A stretch of DNA of 64,000 nucleotides from Chishuiella changwenlii (GCF_900142565.1 NZ_FRBH01000005.1:124001-188000); one strand, 5' to 3'. Counted from the first letter of the stretch, positions 27,769-35,819 are shown. The notes: a model not told the origin generated them from the letters alone. Translations and numbers: made by a program.

Positions 27769-28005
27769 GGGATAGTTTTATCGCAATTTATAGAACTACT
27801 ATTGATAAAATAAATAAGACTATTTTGTGACGCTATTTTTATTATTAAAAATCCTCATGAGAGCGCCTATTTTCGGGACAAAATAACAATGAAATAAATT
27901 TAACACTATTTTCGTTAATTTAATTTTATTTTTTTAATTCAAATGGTATAATAGTTGATTATTCGCTTAACAGATATTTACATAAACAGTTAAAATTGAA
28001 GCACT

Positions 28006-28203
28006 ATGAAAGAAGAATTACTAAATCTTGGGTTTAAGGAGTTTGACAATAATTGTGGTGGTGATTATTTTTATTACAGCCATAATAAACACATTGTCAT
28101 TACACATTACAGTGGAGTTATTTTTAGTAAAATACCTGGACACATTAAAGCGTTTAAATACGATATAGATAATCTAAAACATTTAATTAGTTTATTAAAT
28201 TAA
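28006..28203 (+). CDS. Small hypothetical protein next to the CRISPR array
   Basis: 65 residues, acidic-to-neutral and rich in His, Tyr and Phe (GGDYFYYSHNKHIVITHYSG), no TM and no known domain. It is the last gene before the degenerate array, on the array strand, with its stop codon about 40 nt from the first repeat remnant. A role linked to CRISPR is possible by position only. Alternatively it is a stray host gene. No Shine-Dalgarno sequence is visible. Confidence 0.5.
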   Translation: MKEELLNLGFKEFDNNCGGDYFYYSHNKHIVITHYSGVIFSKIPGHIKAFKYDIDNLKHLISLLN

Positions 28204-28243
28204 ATGTTCAATAAAAAAAATTAAAAATTTGATATAACATTCT

Positions 28244-28530
28244 ATTTTTTTTATAATTTTATACGTGTAGTTACAACACGAGCATATTGCTAAATAAATT
28301 ACTAACCGTTGTGAGTTCCTTTCATTAAAAACTCGAACGGGATATTTAGAATTTTTACAATTCTAAATAAATACAATAATTTTAAAATTTAACAAAACGG
28401 CTTATAGTTGCGAGTTCCTTTCAAATTTTACAACTTTATACTGTAATTGTAACTACAAGGTTTTTTATCGCATTTCTTTTGTGATTGTGAGTTCCTTTTA
28501 AATTTTATTACTTTTTAAAAGAGTAGTAAA
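28244..28530 (+). CRISPR. Degenerate type II-C mini-array, three to four repeats
   Basis: Repeat starts share GTTGYGAGTTCCTTTC: R1 at 28308, R2 at 28407, R3 at 28484 (ATTGTGAGTTCCTTTT). R2 to R3 is 77 bp, exactly the 47-bp repeat plus 30-bp spacer of flavobacterial II-C arrays. Upstream, TTATAATTTTATAC ... GTTACAAC (ending 28277) looks like the 3' end of an eroded R0, and exactly 30 nt (28278-28307) separate it from R1. R1 to R2 is 99 bp with an extra palindrome (ATTTAGAATT / AATTCTAAAT). The repeats differ at many positions. R1 bases 28309-28327 are perfectly complementary to the tracrRNA anti-repeat. Confidence 0.75.
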
Positions 28531-28586
28531 TCTTATATTTAAAACCTTTTAAATTATAAGTATAAAGAACATTATAGTAAAAAATA

Positions 28587-28627
28587 CAAAATCCGATAGT
28601 AAAGTAATTTATTATCGGATTTTTTTG
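28587..28627 (+). terminator. Terminator downstream of the array, shared with the cas9 end
   Basis: ATCCGATA / TATCGGAT stem followed by seven T on the plus strand; a weaker T-rich tail exists on the minus strand for cas9. Confidence 0.8.
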
Positions 28628-28686
28628 ATTTCTATAAACTGAAGTTGTTTAAACTAATTATTTAATTTTCAATTATAATCTTATTT

Positions 28687-31600
28687 TTAATACTCTCCTA
28701 CTTCTACAATATCTCCTAAATGATTCGTGCGAACTTTTATTATATTTTTAACTCCACTAATACCTTCTCTTTTCCATGTTATATTTTTCAGTTCGTTTAC
28801 ATCATCAACTTTAGTTTCTAAATGATGTCTAAAAAAATAATCTTTAGTCGCAATTTTTTGTACTCTATATAAATGTTTACTTATTAATGGTTGATTTGTT
28901 TTATCTAGTAAATCTATCTCTAAAGGATTAAAATCATCCGAAGAAAAAACAAACATTTCATTCTGTTTCATTGTAAATTTAAAGCTCCAACCTAAATGTT
29001 GATTATACTGCTTATCTACAACTGGTAAATTTTGGTTTACTCTTGCTACAGCTTCATAAAAAGAAACTATTTTTTCTTGTAAATTTCCTTTCTCATCTTC
29101 ATAAATAGCCACATGATGATTATTACCGGTGTTAACAAAATCTACAGGAATAAAATTACCTTCGTTGTCTAAAATTTCTTTTCCTAAATGATCTTTCTTT
29201 ACATGTAGAGATTCTGCATTTTTTACACCTAAAATAGTAACACGTTTTATTGCAATTCCTTTTTCTTCATTCAACCAAATAGGATTTTGATCTAAATCAG
29301 AAAATGCTTTTTTTGCATCTCCATTAAACAAATTTAATCTTTGCTGCAATATTCGTTTTACACCTTCATCAATAATTTTATCTAGCTTTAAATCTGGACT
29401 AACTTCTTTTCGAATAGTATAATAATCCTCTAACCATGTTAATTTTACTTTCTCAGGTAACTGTGATCCATCTTCTAATAAGATAGGATTTTTAGATAAT
29501 GTATTTTTACCTGCAAATGCTTTTTTAGGATCATAATCATTTTTCTTTAATCGATGAAATAATAAAGCTCGATAAGTTGGATTTGAAACTTTTTGTATTG
29601 TTTCTTCATTAAACTTTGCTGAAACTTTTTCCTCCTTTATTACAGGTTGTTTTATTTTTCCGTAAACTGTTTCTTTATGCATTTGTCCTCTAGGAGTTAA
29701 TGTAATTTGAATTTTATCGCTTCCTTTTATCTTATTTATATTTCTCGTAACAATTTTATTTTTCGGTTTATGAGAGACTAAAACAGATTCTAAATGTTGT
29801 TTCGCTACTTTTCTGAAATTAGGCATTGGCTCATTAAATACCAATTTTTTATTGCCTTTCTCATCAACCTTATAATGTGTTTCTTTTTTTTCTATTTCGA
29901 TAATCGTTTCATGCTTTTCAGCATCTTTATTTTTACGAGAATTTAAATTACTTAAGTATTGAATAAATGCGCATTTAGTAAAAGCAATTGTTAAAGCATT
30001 CATTGCTTGATGTCTGTAATCACTACGCTTAGACCAACCTACAATAACTTCTTTTAAACGTCCATCTTTTGTTTTCTGAGTTTCTGTTAATCCAGAGTTT
30101 TGATATTTTTCTAAATTAATTTCTTTCATTAAACTTACTAATCCCCAATCTTCACGTAAACGATCACTTACAGAACCAGAGGTAGAGACAACAATTTTGG
30201 CAATCTGAAATAATATTTCTTTTGCTTTTTTCGCTATATACTGCGAATCTCTTAAATCTCTCTCTATAAAACCTTCTCCAATTTCATTTCCTGTCATTAG
30301 CAATTTTTTATTTTTTGCCTTAGAAATTCCATCTTCTTTTTCGTTATATAAAGCTTCTACTCTCTTCTTAAATTCGTTTAATTTATCAATTCCAAAAACA
30401 TCTAAAATATAATCATAAGCTGTCTTGTTGCCTTTGGCTAAATTTATATTTCGAGGAACTAATGTCTTGTTGGAAAAGCTATTATCAAATAAACGAGATT
30501 GAGGAATGATATGATCTATATCGTATTTTTTAGTAAAAATGTCTTCTCTATTTATATATTGATTGGTATATAAATCCCTATATCCATTATTTTTTAGTTC
30601 CTGATATAGCTTATATCGAATAATATCATTTCTAGTAGGAAATTTTATTCCATCTTGTGTTTGTAAAATTTTTACAATTTTATCATGAGCTAATTTTGCA
30701 GAATTAATTTGTTTTGTAAGCTCTTCCCTTTCTTTTGCACTTTTTTTAAGTTCTCGAGCTAATTCTATTCTAATTTCATCAAAACGAAAATCTCTTGGCT
30801 TCCCCTTTTCTTCTAATTTATCATTCTCTGTATCAATTAATGTATTTACGACATTAATCATTTGGTTCATTACCTTTTCTACAACAGGATTTCGTAAACT
30901 ATTTTTTGATAAAACATCTAATCTCTCTTTTAAAACACGTTTATCTATTTCTTCTTTTGATAAATAATTTTTAGAATAACGATAATTAGGCAAATTATAT
31001 TCTATAGACACATACTCGCAGGCTTTGCTATATTCACTTTCTTTTATATATGGGAATATTTTACGAATTGCCTTAGCACTTAAACTTCCGTAATCATCCT
31101 GAAAAGCTATGTTTCCAATAACCTTTGCTTGTTCTAATTCGAAACCGAACTTGTGCATTAACAAGCGATATAAAGTATCCATTCCTGTTAAAGAATCATC
31201 TTCCTCATAAGCATATAACAAATGCCATAATTTATAAGACGATTGTTGTTCAAATTCCTTTCCTTCTAATTCTGCATTAAAACTTAAGACTGAAGAGTCT
31301 ATATTATTCTTTTCAAAAATGGATTCCATTAATGCTTTAATCTCAAAAGAAGGAATTTCTACATCATTAATTAAAATTTCATCTTTGTTTAGTTTTAATT
31401 TTAATGCTCCTCTAATATCGCACTTTTCATTATCAAGAATAGATAGATAGGCATTGTATAAAGCCTGATTGGTACGATTACCATCTAATTCTTTATAATT
31501 TAATTCCCATTCTTTTGGTTTGTCATATAAAAGAGCTAATACTTTATCAGCAGCTAAATTTCCTTTTAAATTTAGCTCTTCAAACAACATGATTTTATCT

Positions 31601-32907
31601 TGCTCATTAAGCGTAAAAACTTCCTTTGTTTCTTTATTCTTTAATTTGACATTGTGCAGTTTTTGCCAAATTTTAAATTCCTGAAATAATGGAGAAGATT
31701 TCGGAATAACTCGTAAACCTACATTCTTTTTCTTTCCGTTTATAATAATTTCTTTTTGTTCAAATTCACACAAAGAAATTAATCCCTTATGAGATTTTAA
31801 TTTACGTTGATAGAAAATAATAACGTCACGTATATCCTCTTTTAGGTTATTTGTTAAAACATCTTCACGTCCTTTTGCTTGTACTTCCCATATTTTTTCA
31901 AATTCATCTAAGTAATCTTGTCTGTAAAAAACTTGAGCTTTTAAACGAGCATGAGGATTATTTTTTAATTGTAAATATTGATATTGTCCTACAGTTTGTT
32001 GATTAAAATATAACTCCTTACTTCTATCAGAGATTGCGCCCAAATAACCTGAAGAATTATAGATCTGTGTATTAATTTCCTGTAAAACAATCGTTAATTG
32101 TTCTAAATTTAATTGTTGTTGTAAAGCATCATTTCTCCATTGATAATTTTCAAACTTCAATTCATCTCTTTTCTTTTCTCGTTTGATACTCTCTAAAGAA
32201 AAAGGAACTTTTAAAGTAGTCCAAGTTGCTATTTTTCCTTTACCATTTAATTCTTCTTTTAAATTATCTGTTAATAATTCCAAATAGAACTGTTTTTGAT
32301 ATTCCCAAATAGCATTCAATTCATTTTGTAAATCTGAACGATAAAAATCTGGAATCCTTTTATTCCCAGATTTTAGTGAATCATGTACATATTGACCTGG
32401 CGTTAAATTTTCTTCGTAAAGCTTTTTAGCAATGGCCATTCCATCTATTAATTGTCCATCTTCTGTATTATTTACTTTACGAGAACTTTTATACCCACGC
32501 TTTTTATTAATCATTAATAATACGCGAGATAAATCGCTTAAATTTAAATTCTCTTCTGCAGCTAACGCTCTAAGCCTAAATGTTTCGAAAGTTGTTTGAT
32601 TTCCGTTTTCTGCTAAAATAGTTTCATCGGTAATCCATTTATTTTCTTTTAATATTTTAATTAAATTGTCACGACGAAGTTTGTATCGTTGTAAGTTTCT
32701 GCGTGATGATCTTGCTAAAGTTCTCCCTGCATTTGTGGTAATGGGCTTTCCTTTTTCAAAATTTGTTTGTTCATCAGTAGTTAATGGATTAACTCTAACA
32801 CCAATTTTTTCTATTATAGATTGTTTGGTATTATTTACAGTCTCTTTAACAAATGCCCAACCAATAGAATTGGTACCCAAATCTAAACCGAGTATATTTT
32901 TTATCAT
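28687..32907 (-). CDS. cas9: Type II-C Cas9 with altered RuvC-III motif
   Basis: 1406 residues, uninterrupted, normal for large Bacteroidota Cas9. Domains: RuvC-I with Asp9 in LGLDLGTNSIGW; Arg-rich bridge helix 61-87; helical recognition lobe about 90-690; RuvC-II with Glu715 in IRIELAREL; HNH about 770-880 with His799 in YDIDHIIPQ and Asn822; RuvC-III at 960-978; PAM-interacting region to the end. The RuvC-III motif reads RHQAMNAL: Gln967 and Asn970 stand where the catalytic His and Asp (His983 and Asp986 of S. pyogenes Cas9) are expected. The codons are CAA and AAT, so this is not a frame effect. HNH looks intact, which predicts a target-strand nickase or binding protein. No cas1, cas2 or csn2 adjoins it. 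The array is 3' and the tracrRNA is 5' and divergent. Confidence 0.95.
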   Translation of the reverse strand: MIKNILGLDLGTNSIGWAFVKETVNNTKQSIIEKIGVRVNPLTTDEQTNFEKGKPITTNAGRTLARSSRRNLQRYKLRRDNLIKILKENKWITDETILAENGNQTTFETFRLRALAAEENLNLSDLSRVLLMINKKRGYKSSRKVNNTEDGQLIDGMAIAKKLYEENLTPGQYVHDSLKSGNKRIPDFYRSDLQNELNAIWEYQKQFYLELLTDNLKEELNGKGKIATWTTLKVPFSLESIKREKKRDELKFENYQWRNDALQQQLNLEQLTIVLQEINTQIYNSSGYLGAISDRSKELYFNQQTVGQYQYLQLKNNPHARLKAQVFYRQDYLDEFEKIWEVQAKGREDVLTNNLKEDIRDVIIFYQRKLKSHKGLISLCEFEQKEIIINGKKKNVGLRVIPKSSPLFQEFKIWQKLHNVKLKNKETKEVFTLNEQDKIMLFEELNLKGNLAADKVLALLYDKPKEWELNYKELDGNRTNQALYNAYLSILDNEKCDIRGALKLKLNKDEILINDVEIPSFEIKALMESIFEKNNIDSSVLSFNAELEGKEFEQQSSYKLWHLLYAYEEDDSLTGMDTLYRLLMHKFGFELEQAKVIGNIAFQDDYGSLSAKAIRKIFPYIKESEYSKACEYVSIEYNLPNYRYSKNYLSKEEIDKRVLKERLDVLSKNSLRNPVVEKVMNQMINVVNTLIDTENDKLEEKGKPRDFRFDEIRIELARELKKSAKEREELTKQINSAKLAHDKIVKILQTQDGIKFPTRNDIIRYKLYQELKNNGYRDLYTNQYINREDIFTKKYDIDHIIPQSRLFDNSFSNKTLVPRNINLAKGNKTAYDYILDVFGIDKLNEFKKRVEALYNEKEDGISKAKNKKLLMTGNEIGEGFIERDLRDSQYIAKKAKEILFQIAKIVVSTSGSVSDRLREDWGLVSLMKEINLEKYQNSGLTETQKTKDGRLKEVIVGWSKRSDYRHQAMNALTIAFTKCAFIQYLSNLNSRKNKDAEKHETIIEIEKKETHYKVDEKGNKKLVFNEPMPNFRKVAKQHLESVLVSHKPKNKIVTRNINKIKGSDKIQITLTPRGQMHKETVYGKIKQPVIKEEKVSAKFNEETIQKVSNPTYRALLFHRLKKNDYDPKKAFAGKNTLSKNPILLEDGSQLPEKVKLTWLEDYYTIRKEVSPDLKLDKIIDEGVKRILQQRLNLFNGDAKKAFSDLDQNPIWLNEEKGIAIKRVTILGVKNAESLHVKKDHLGKEILDNEGNFIPVDFVNTGNNHHVAIYEDEKGNLQEKIVSFYEAVARVNQNLPVVDKQYNQHLGWSFKFTMKQNEMFVFSSDDFNPLEIDLLDKTNQPLISKHLYRVQKIATKDYFFRHHLETKVDDVNELKNITWKREGISGVKNIIKVRTNHLGDIVEVGEY

Positions 32908-33203
32908 TTTAATTCAAAATTTTGAGATAGGTCATAAAAATTATCAGATAACTAGTATTTTTAATTAAAATCGCCCTTATTGTGTACTTTGAATAGTCTC
33001 ATAAAAACTATTAGTTCGAATGAAATTCTGAAAGAGTTTAGTATAGAGAACAAGCTTTCTTTAATTTAAAAACACACAACAGATTATTTACAATATTATA
33101 TAATTAACATTTGTTATAGATCACTTCTAGGAGTAATTTTATATCTCCTATTTTACCCTGTATATAAATTTTGTTTCAATTTATGAAAATAAAAAAATAT
33201 ACA

Positions 33204-33221
33204 ATTACGGTTTTCCGTAAT
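33204..33221. promoter_or_regulatory. 18-bp dyad operator candidate in the tracrRNA promoter
   Basis: ATTACGG-TTTT-CCGTAAT is a perfect palindrome with a 4-nt centre. It ends 21 nt before the tracrRNA -7 box and so covers the -33 zone. Near-identical dyads are at 61607-61624 and 52846-52863 in the prophage. Confidence 0.6.
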
Positions 33222-33242
33222 CTTAACTATAATTTTATATTG

Positions 33243-33250
33243 TACATTTG
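33243..33250 (+). promoter_or_regulatory. -7 box of the tracrRNA
   Basis: TACATTTG fits TAnnTTTG exactly. A start about 4-6 nt downstream would begin the RNA within the anti-repeat, as expected for a tracrRNA. Confidence 0.65.
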
Positions 33251-33251
33251 T

Positions 33252-33350
33252 AATGAAAGGAACTCACAATAAGGATTATTCCGTTGTGAAAATCAAGAAT
33301 TAAAACACACTTCTCAATACCTTTAAATTCAGTAATTTAACCTCTTTATA
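33252..33350 (+). ncRNA. tracrRNA
   Basis: The anti-repeat AATGAAAGGAACTCACAA (33252-33269) is an exact complement of array repeat R1. It is followed by the flavobacterial II-C nexus AAGGATTATTCCGTTGTGAA (33271-33290) and a 7-bp stem TTAAATT / AATTTAA (33323-33340). Transcription is on the plus strand, away from cas9. The 3' end is uncertain; no strong plus-strand terminator follows until a T run near 33398. The 32908-33203 stretch between it and cas9 holds only the promoter region and an AATAGT / ACTATT inverted repeat (32992-33012). Confidence 0.85.
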
Positions 33351-33368
33351 AAAATCCTTTAAAATTTC

Positions 33369-33387
33369 ACGCAAACAATACGCAAAC
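33369..33387. repeat. Paired ACGCAAAC direct repeats near the prophage left end
   Basis: ACGCAAAC at 33369-33376 and 33380-33387, period 11 bp. It lies between the tracrRNA and the first prophage-side transcript. Spacing of one helical turn resembles arm-type integrase or Xis sites, but no integrase gene is in the window. Confidence 0.4.
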
Positions 33388-33404
33388 ATTTTAGACTTTT
33401 TTCA

Positions 33405-33437
33405 GAAAAAAAAGAGAGAGGTTTAGTGCCTCTCTCA
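33405..33437 (-). terminator. Terminator unit A (prophage side facing the tracrRNA)
   Basis: Minus strand GAGAGAGG / CCTCTCTC stem followed by eight T. Upstream (minus strand) is an ATTGGTTATCCC segment like that of unit B. Confidence 0.8.
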
Positions 33438-33614
33438 AGATTTGAGGGATAACCAATCCCAACAACCTAAAACCTATATAGCTACTTGAATAGCCGTTGC
33501 TAATATATTTATTTTTTTTTAATAATTGTATAAAAAATATACAATTTTAACAACAATGTTTTAGAAGAAATAGTAAAGTCTGAAAACCATCATATTAACT
33601 TCATATGTGTTTAC

Positions 33615-33651
33615 AAAAAATAAAAACCCAACAGAATAATCCTGCTGGGTT
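33615..33651 (-). terminator. Terminator unit B
   Basis: AACCCAGCAG / CTGTTGGGTT stem then T run on the minus strand. Just before it is ATTGGTAACCC and a short frame encoding MKQVLLHGLLV, which could be a leader peptide or chance. Confidence 0.75.
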
Positions 33652-33753
33652 ACCAATACTAAACTAAACAAGTAATCCATGTAATAATACTTGCTTCATA
33701 AATATAATAATATCTATAATTATTAATAAATAATTATTGTTAAAATTTATATT

Positions 33754-33783
33754 AAAAATAGCTCAACATAAGGTGAGCTATTT
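33754..33783 (-). terminator. Terminator unit C
   Basis: AAATAGCTCA / TGAGCTATTT stem then T run on the minus strand. Confidence 0.75.
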
Positions 33784-33883
33784 AAGGTAAAAAACAAACC
33801 TATAAGTGATATTAACACCTATTGATTATTGTAAATATAAATATTTGTTATTTACATAAAATAATTAAATTGTTAATTCTTAT

Positions 33884-33914
33884 AAAAAAAGGTACAGTAA
33901 TTACTTACTGTACC
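33884..33914 (-). terminator. Terminator unit D, first after the lysis cassette
   Basis: GGTACAGTAA / TTACTGTACC stem followed by seven T on the minus strand, about 110 nt past the spanin stop codon. The 33351-34025 interval holds units A-D and no protein gene. Confidence 0.8.
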
Positions 33915-34025
33915 TCTTATTTTAACCAAGTTGTATGTAATTAAAAATCACATATGATTCATAAATTTAGTTATTTATTTTGATAATTTTATCTTTTATA
34001 ATGTTAAATTTTAAAAGATAAAATT

Positions 34026-34574
34026 TTAATATTTAAACCTTCTAATTACATAATAAAGAATAATTATTAATGCTAATATTAATACTCCAAAAGTAGGACC
34101 AATAGAAAATTTGTCTTTTTCTTTGTCAACTGTTATTTGACTGTTATTTGATTCTAATTCTGTTTTTGATCTAGAATTAACCTTAGATACTTCATTCTTT
34201 ACTTGATGGGTATTTGATTTTATAATCGAATCATTTTTTTTATCAGTTGATTTTCCATTTATAAATCCTTTTCCTTTAAATTTCCATCCATTATCAGTTT
34301 TAATAATTTCTAACTCGTCATTATTATTAACTCCATTAAATGAGAAATTTAGTTCTTTCATATAATTACTCCAAGATAAAGAATCAACTTTATTTAAAGC
34401 ATCATCCTTTTGGATTAATACAGAAGAATCAACATTATTTTTCTTTACTTCATTCTTTTCAAATTCAATTCTACTTTTTTCAATTGATTTTTTTGAAGTT
34501 CTGCAACTTGATAAACAAAAAACTATTAGCAATGAAATGAGCATTGCTATTCGATAATTAAAACCATTTTGCAT
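34026..34574 (-). CDS. Candidate unimolecular spanin (lipoprotein with C-terminal TM)
   Basis: About 182 residues from the ATG at 34574 (others at 34610 and 34544). The N terminus is a lipoprotein signal with lipobox LSSC (Cys24), the middle is a charged, Lys/Asn/Ser-rich linker, and residues about 160-177 are a TM helix ending RRFKY. A lipid anchor at one end and an inner-membrane helix at the other is the layout of phage u-spanins such as T1 gp11, which fuse inner and outer membranes at lysis. It is third in the lysis cassette and overlaps the endolysin end by 17 nt. Sequence identity to known spanins was not tested. Confidence 0.65.
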   Translation of the reverse strand: MQNGFNYRIAMLISLLIVFCLSSCRTSKKSIEKSRIEFEKNEVKKNNVDSSVLIQKDDALNKVDSLSWSNYMKELNFSFNGVNNNDELEIIKTDNGWKFKGKGFINGKSTDKKNDSIIKSNTHQVKNEVSKVNSRSKTELESNNSQITVDKEKDKFSIGPTFGVLILALIIILYYVIRRFKY

Positions 34575-35151
34575 ATTGATTCGTTTTATTAATTCGATCT
34601 TGTAATCCATTTAAACCACCGTTAACTCTTTTTGTAAGAGTTTTTATATCTGCGATGTTCCAAAGGTTATTTTTATCAAAAAAGAATATAGCAGATTCAA
34701 TATAATAATCTTTCCAAACTAAATCTGGGTTCAACATAATCTCATTTGGTTTGCATAATCCTTTTTTAATAAGCCAATTTTCGAATTCCTTGTAATTGTT
34801 ACGCCCTGTTAACTGAACAGCTCCACGGCCACGAAAATAATAACCATCGTTAGGATTAATATTTCCCATACGTCCACCATAAACTAGGTTAGCTAATTTT
34901 TGAGGATTTCTCTCATACATTTTAGCTTTAGAATAAGTTTGAAAATACTTAGGAAAAACTTGTTGTAATCTTGCTGCAGTATAATTTAAATTCTCTTCTT
35001 TTAAAGTTAAGTTTGCTGATTCATGACAAACCTGACCAAAGAATAAAGCTGGATGTTTTATATTAAAAACTTCAGCAATTTTACGAGCTGTATTTTTACC
35101 AAAAACACCATCCGTAACTAATCCGTATTTTTTCTGAAAATCTATAAGCAT
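34558..35151 (-). CDS. Endolysin, glycoside hydrolase 19 type with N-terminal peptidoglycan-binding segment
   Basis: 197 residues. A short PG-binding-like helix pair at 1-30 (FQKKYGLVTDGVFGKNTARKI) precedes a GH19 chitinase-like lysozyme domain: CHESANLTLKEENLNYTA carries the catalytic Glu residues, and FRGRGAVQLTGRNNY is the family signature. It cleaves peptidoglycan sugar bonds at lysis. No signal peptide, so release depends on the holin directly upstream, whose frame ends at base 35151. Confidence 0.88.
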   Translation of the reverse strand: MLIDFQKKYGLVTDGVFGKNTARKIAEVFNIKHPALFFGQVCHESANLTLKEENLNYTAARLQQVFPKYFQTYSKAKMYERNPQKLANLVYGGRMGNINPNDGYYFRGRGAVQLTGRNNYKEFENWLIKKGLCKPNEIMLNPDLVWKDYYIESAIFFFDKNNLWNIADIKTLTKRVNGGLNGLQDRINKTNQYAKWF

Positions 35152-35732
35152 TACTCTTCTTTTTTAATTATTTCTAAAAATTCTTTAATGTTTCCATCGC
35201 GTTCGTAGTTGTACAGTTTTTCAATTAAAAACTCTGGTGGAAATTTTCCATTCGTCAAAATGAAGCTATTACGCATTATCTTGGCAATCGGGTATAATAA
35301 TGTTATGATTTGAATAGATGAAGTAAATGCAACAGAAAGGAAACCGTCTGGAATAGAATTATCAATTTGATCTAAGGAAAAATAAACCCCAAAAACTACA
35401 ACAACCGTTATTAAAGTTGATTTAAAGAACTCGCCTATATCGAAGCTTTTCAGTTTACGATGTGTAAGAACTCCTATAAATGCATTAATAAACATAACAG
35501 CATATAAACCATATAAGAAAGATTCATTTTCAGCGTGCCAATTAAAAGCAGAATTAATTAAAAATGCTATAGGCGTAAGTTTGAAAAAGCTTGAAATGAA
35601 GAACTCAAATCGTTCCTTTTCAGTCAGCTTAATTTTGTTTGTAAAGAGTAATATTATAGGCGTTAAAAATAACGTCAAATAAGCTAGACAACGCTTAAAT
35701 CTAGTAGTAAATAATTTTTGTTTCATACACAT
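35151..35732 (-). CDS. Phage holin-like membrane protein
   Basis: 193 residues with about four TM segments and a C-terminal soluble tail (NGKFPPEFLIEKLYNYERDGNIKEF), as in Bacteroidota phage holins. It would form the inner-membrane lesion that lets the endolysin out. It starts the lysis operon, 70 nt downstream of the late-promoter direct repeat at 35802-35819. Its start region holds an ACATTGTT / AACAATGT stem. Confidence 0.8.
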   Translation of the reverse strand: MCMKQKLFTTRFKRCLAYLTLFLTPIILLFTNKIKLTEKERFEFFISSFFKLTPIAFLINSAFNWHAENESFLYGLYAVMFINAFIGVLTHRKLKSFDIGEFFKSTLITVVVVFGVYFSLDQIDNSIPDGFLSVAFTSSIQIITLLYPIAKIMRNSFILTNGKFPPEFLIEKLYNYERDGNIKEFLEIIKKEE

Positions 35733-35757
35733 TGTTATTGGCGCAACAATGTTGATG

Positions 35758-35819
35758 TAAAATTATGGTAGCAGAGATTAATTAAAGGTTTCTGATTTAG
35801 AACTTAGGAAAAAGTTAGG
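35758..35819 (-). promoter_or_regulatory. Late promoter module 1 (lysis operon)
   Basis: Direct repeat CCTAAC-TTTTT-CCTAAG (minus strand of 35802-35819), then 36 nt, then TAATTTTA (35758-35765) as -7-like box, 26 nt before the holin start. The repeat lies over the stop codon of the 35815 gene. Same layout as the modules at 45708 and 52764. Confidence 0.65.

Noticed and set aside
28278-28483. Array spacers as matches to the neighbouring prophage or to cas9
   Set aside because: No match longer than short AT-rich words was found by eye for the three 30-nt spacers; a real search is needed, so no self-targeting is claimed.
31088-31095. CCGTAAT inside cas9 and in several other genes as further copies of the dyad
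   Set aside because: Only one arm is present; the inverted partner TTAYGG at 4-nt spacing is missing, so these are chance half-sites.
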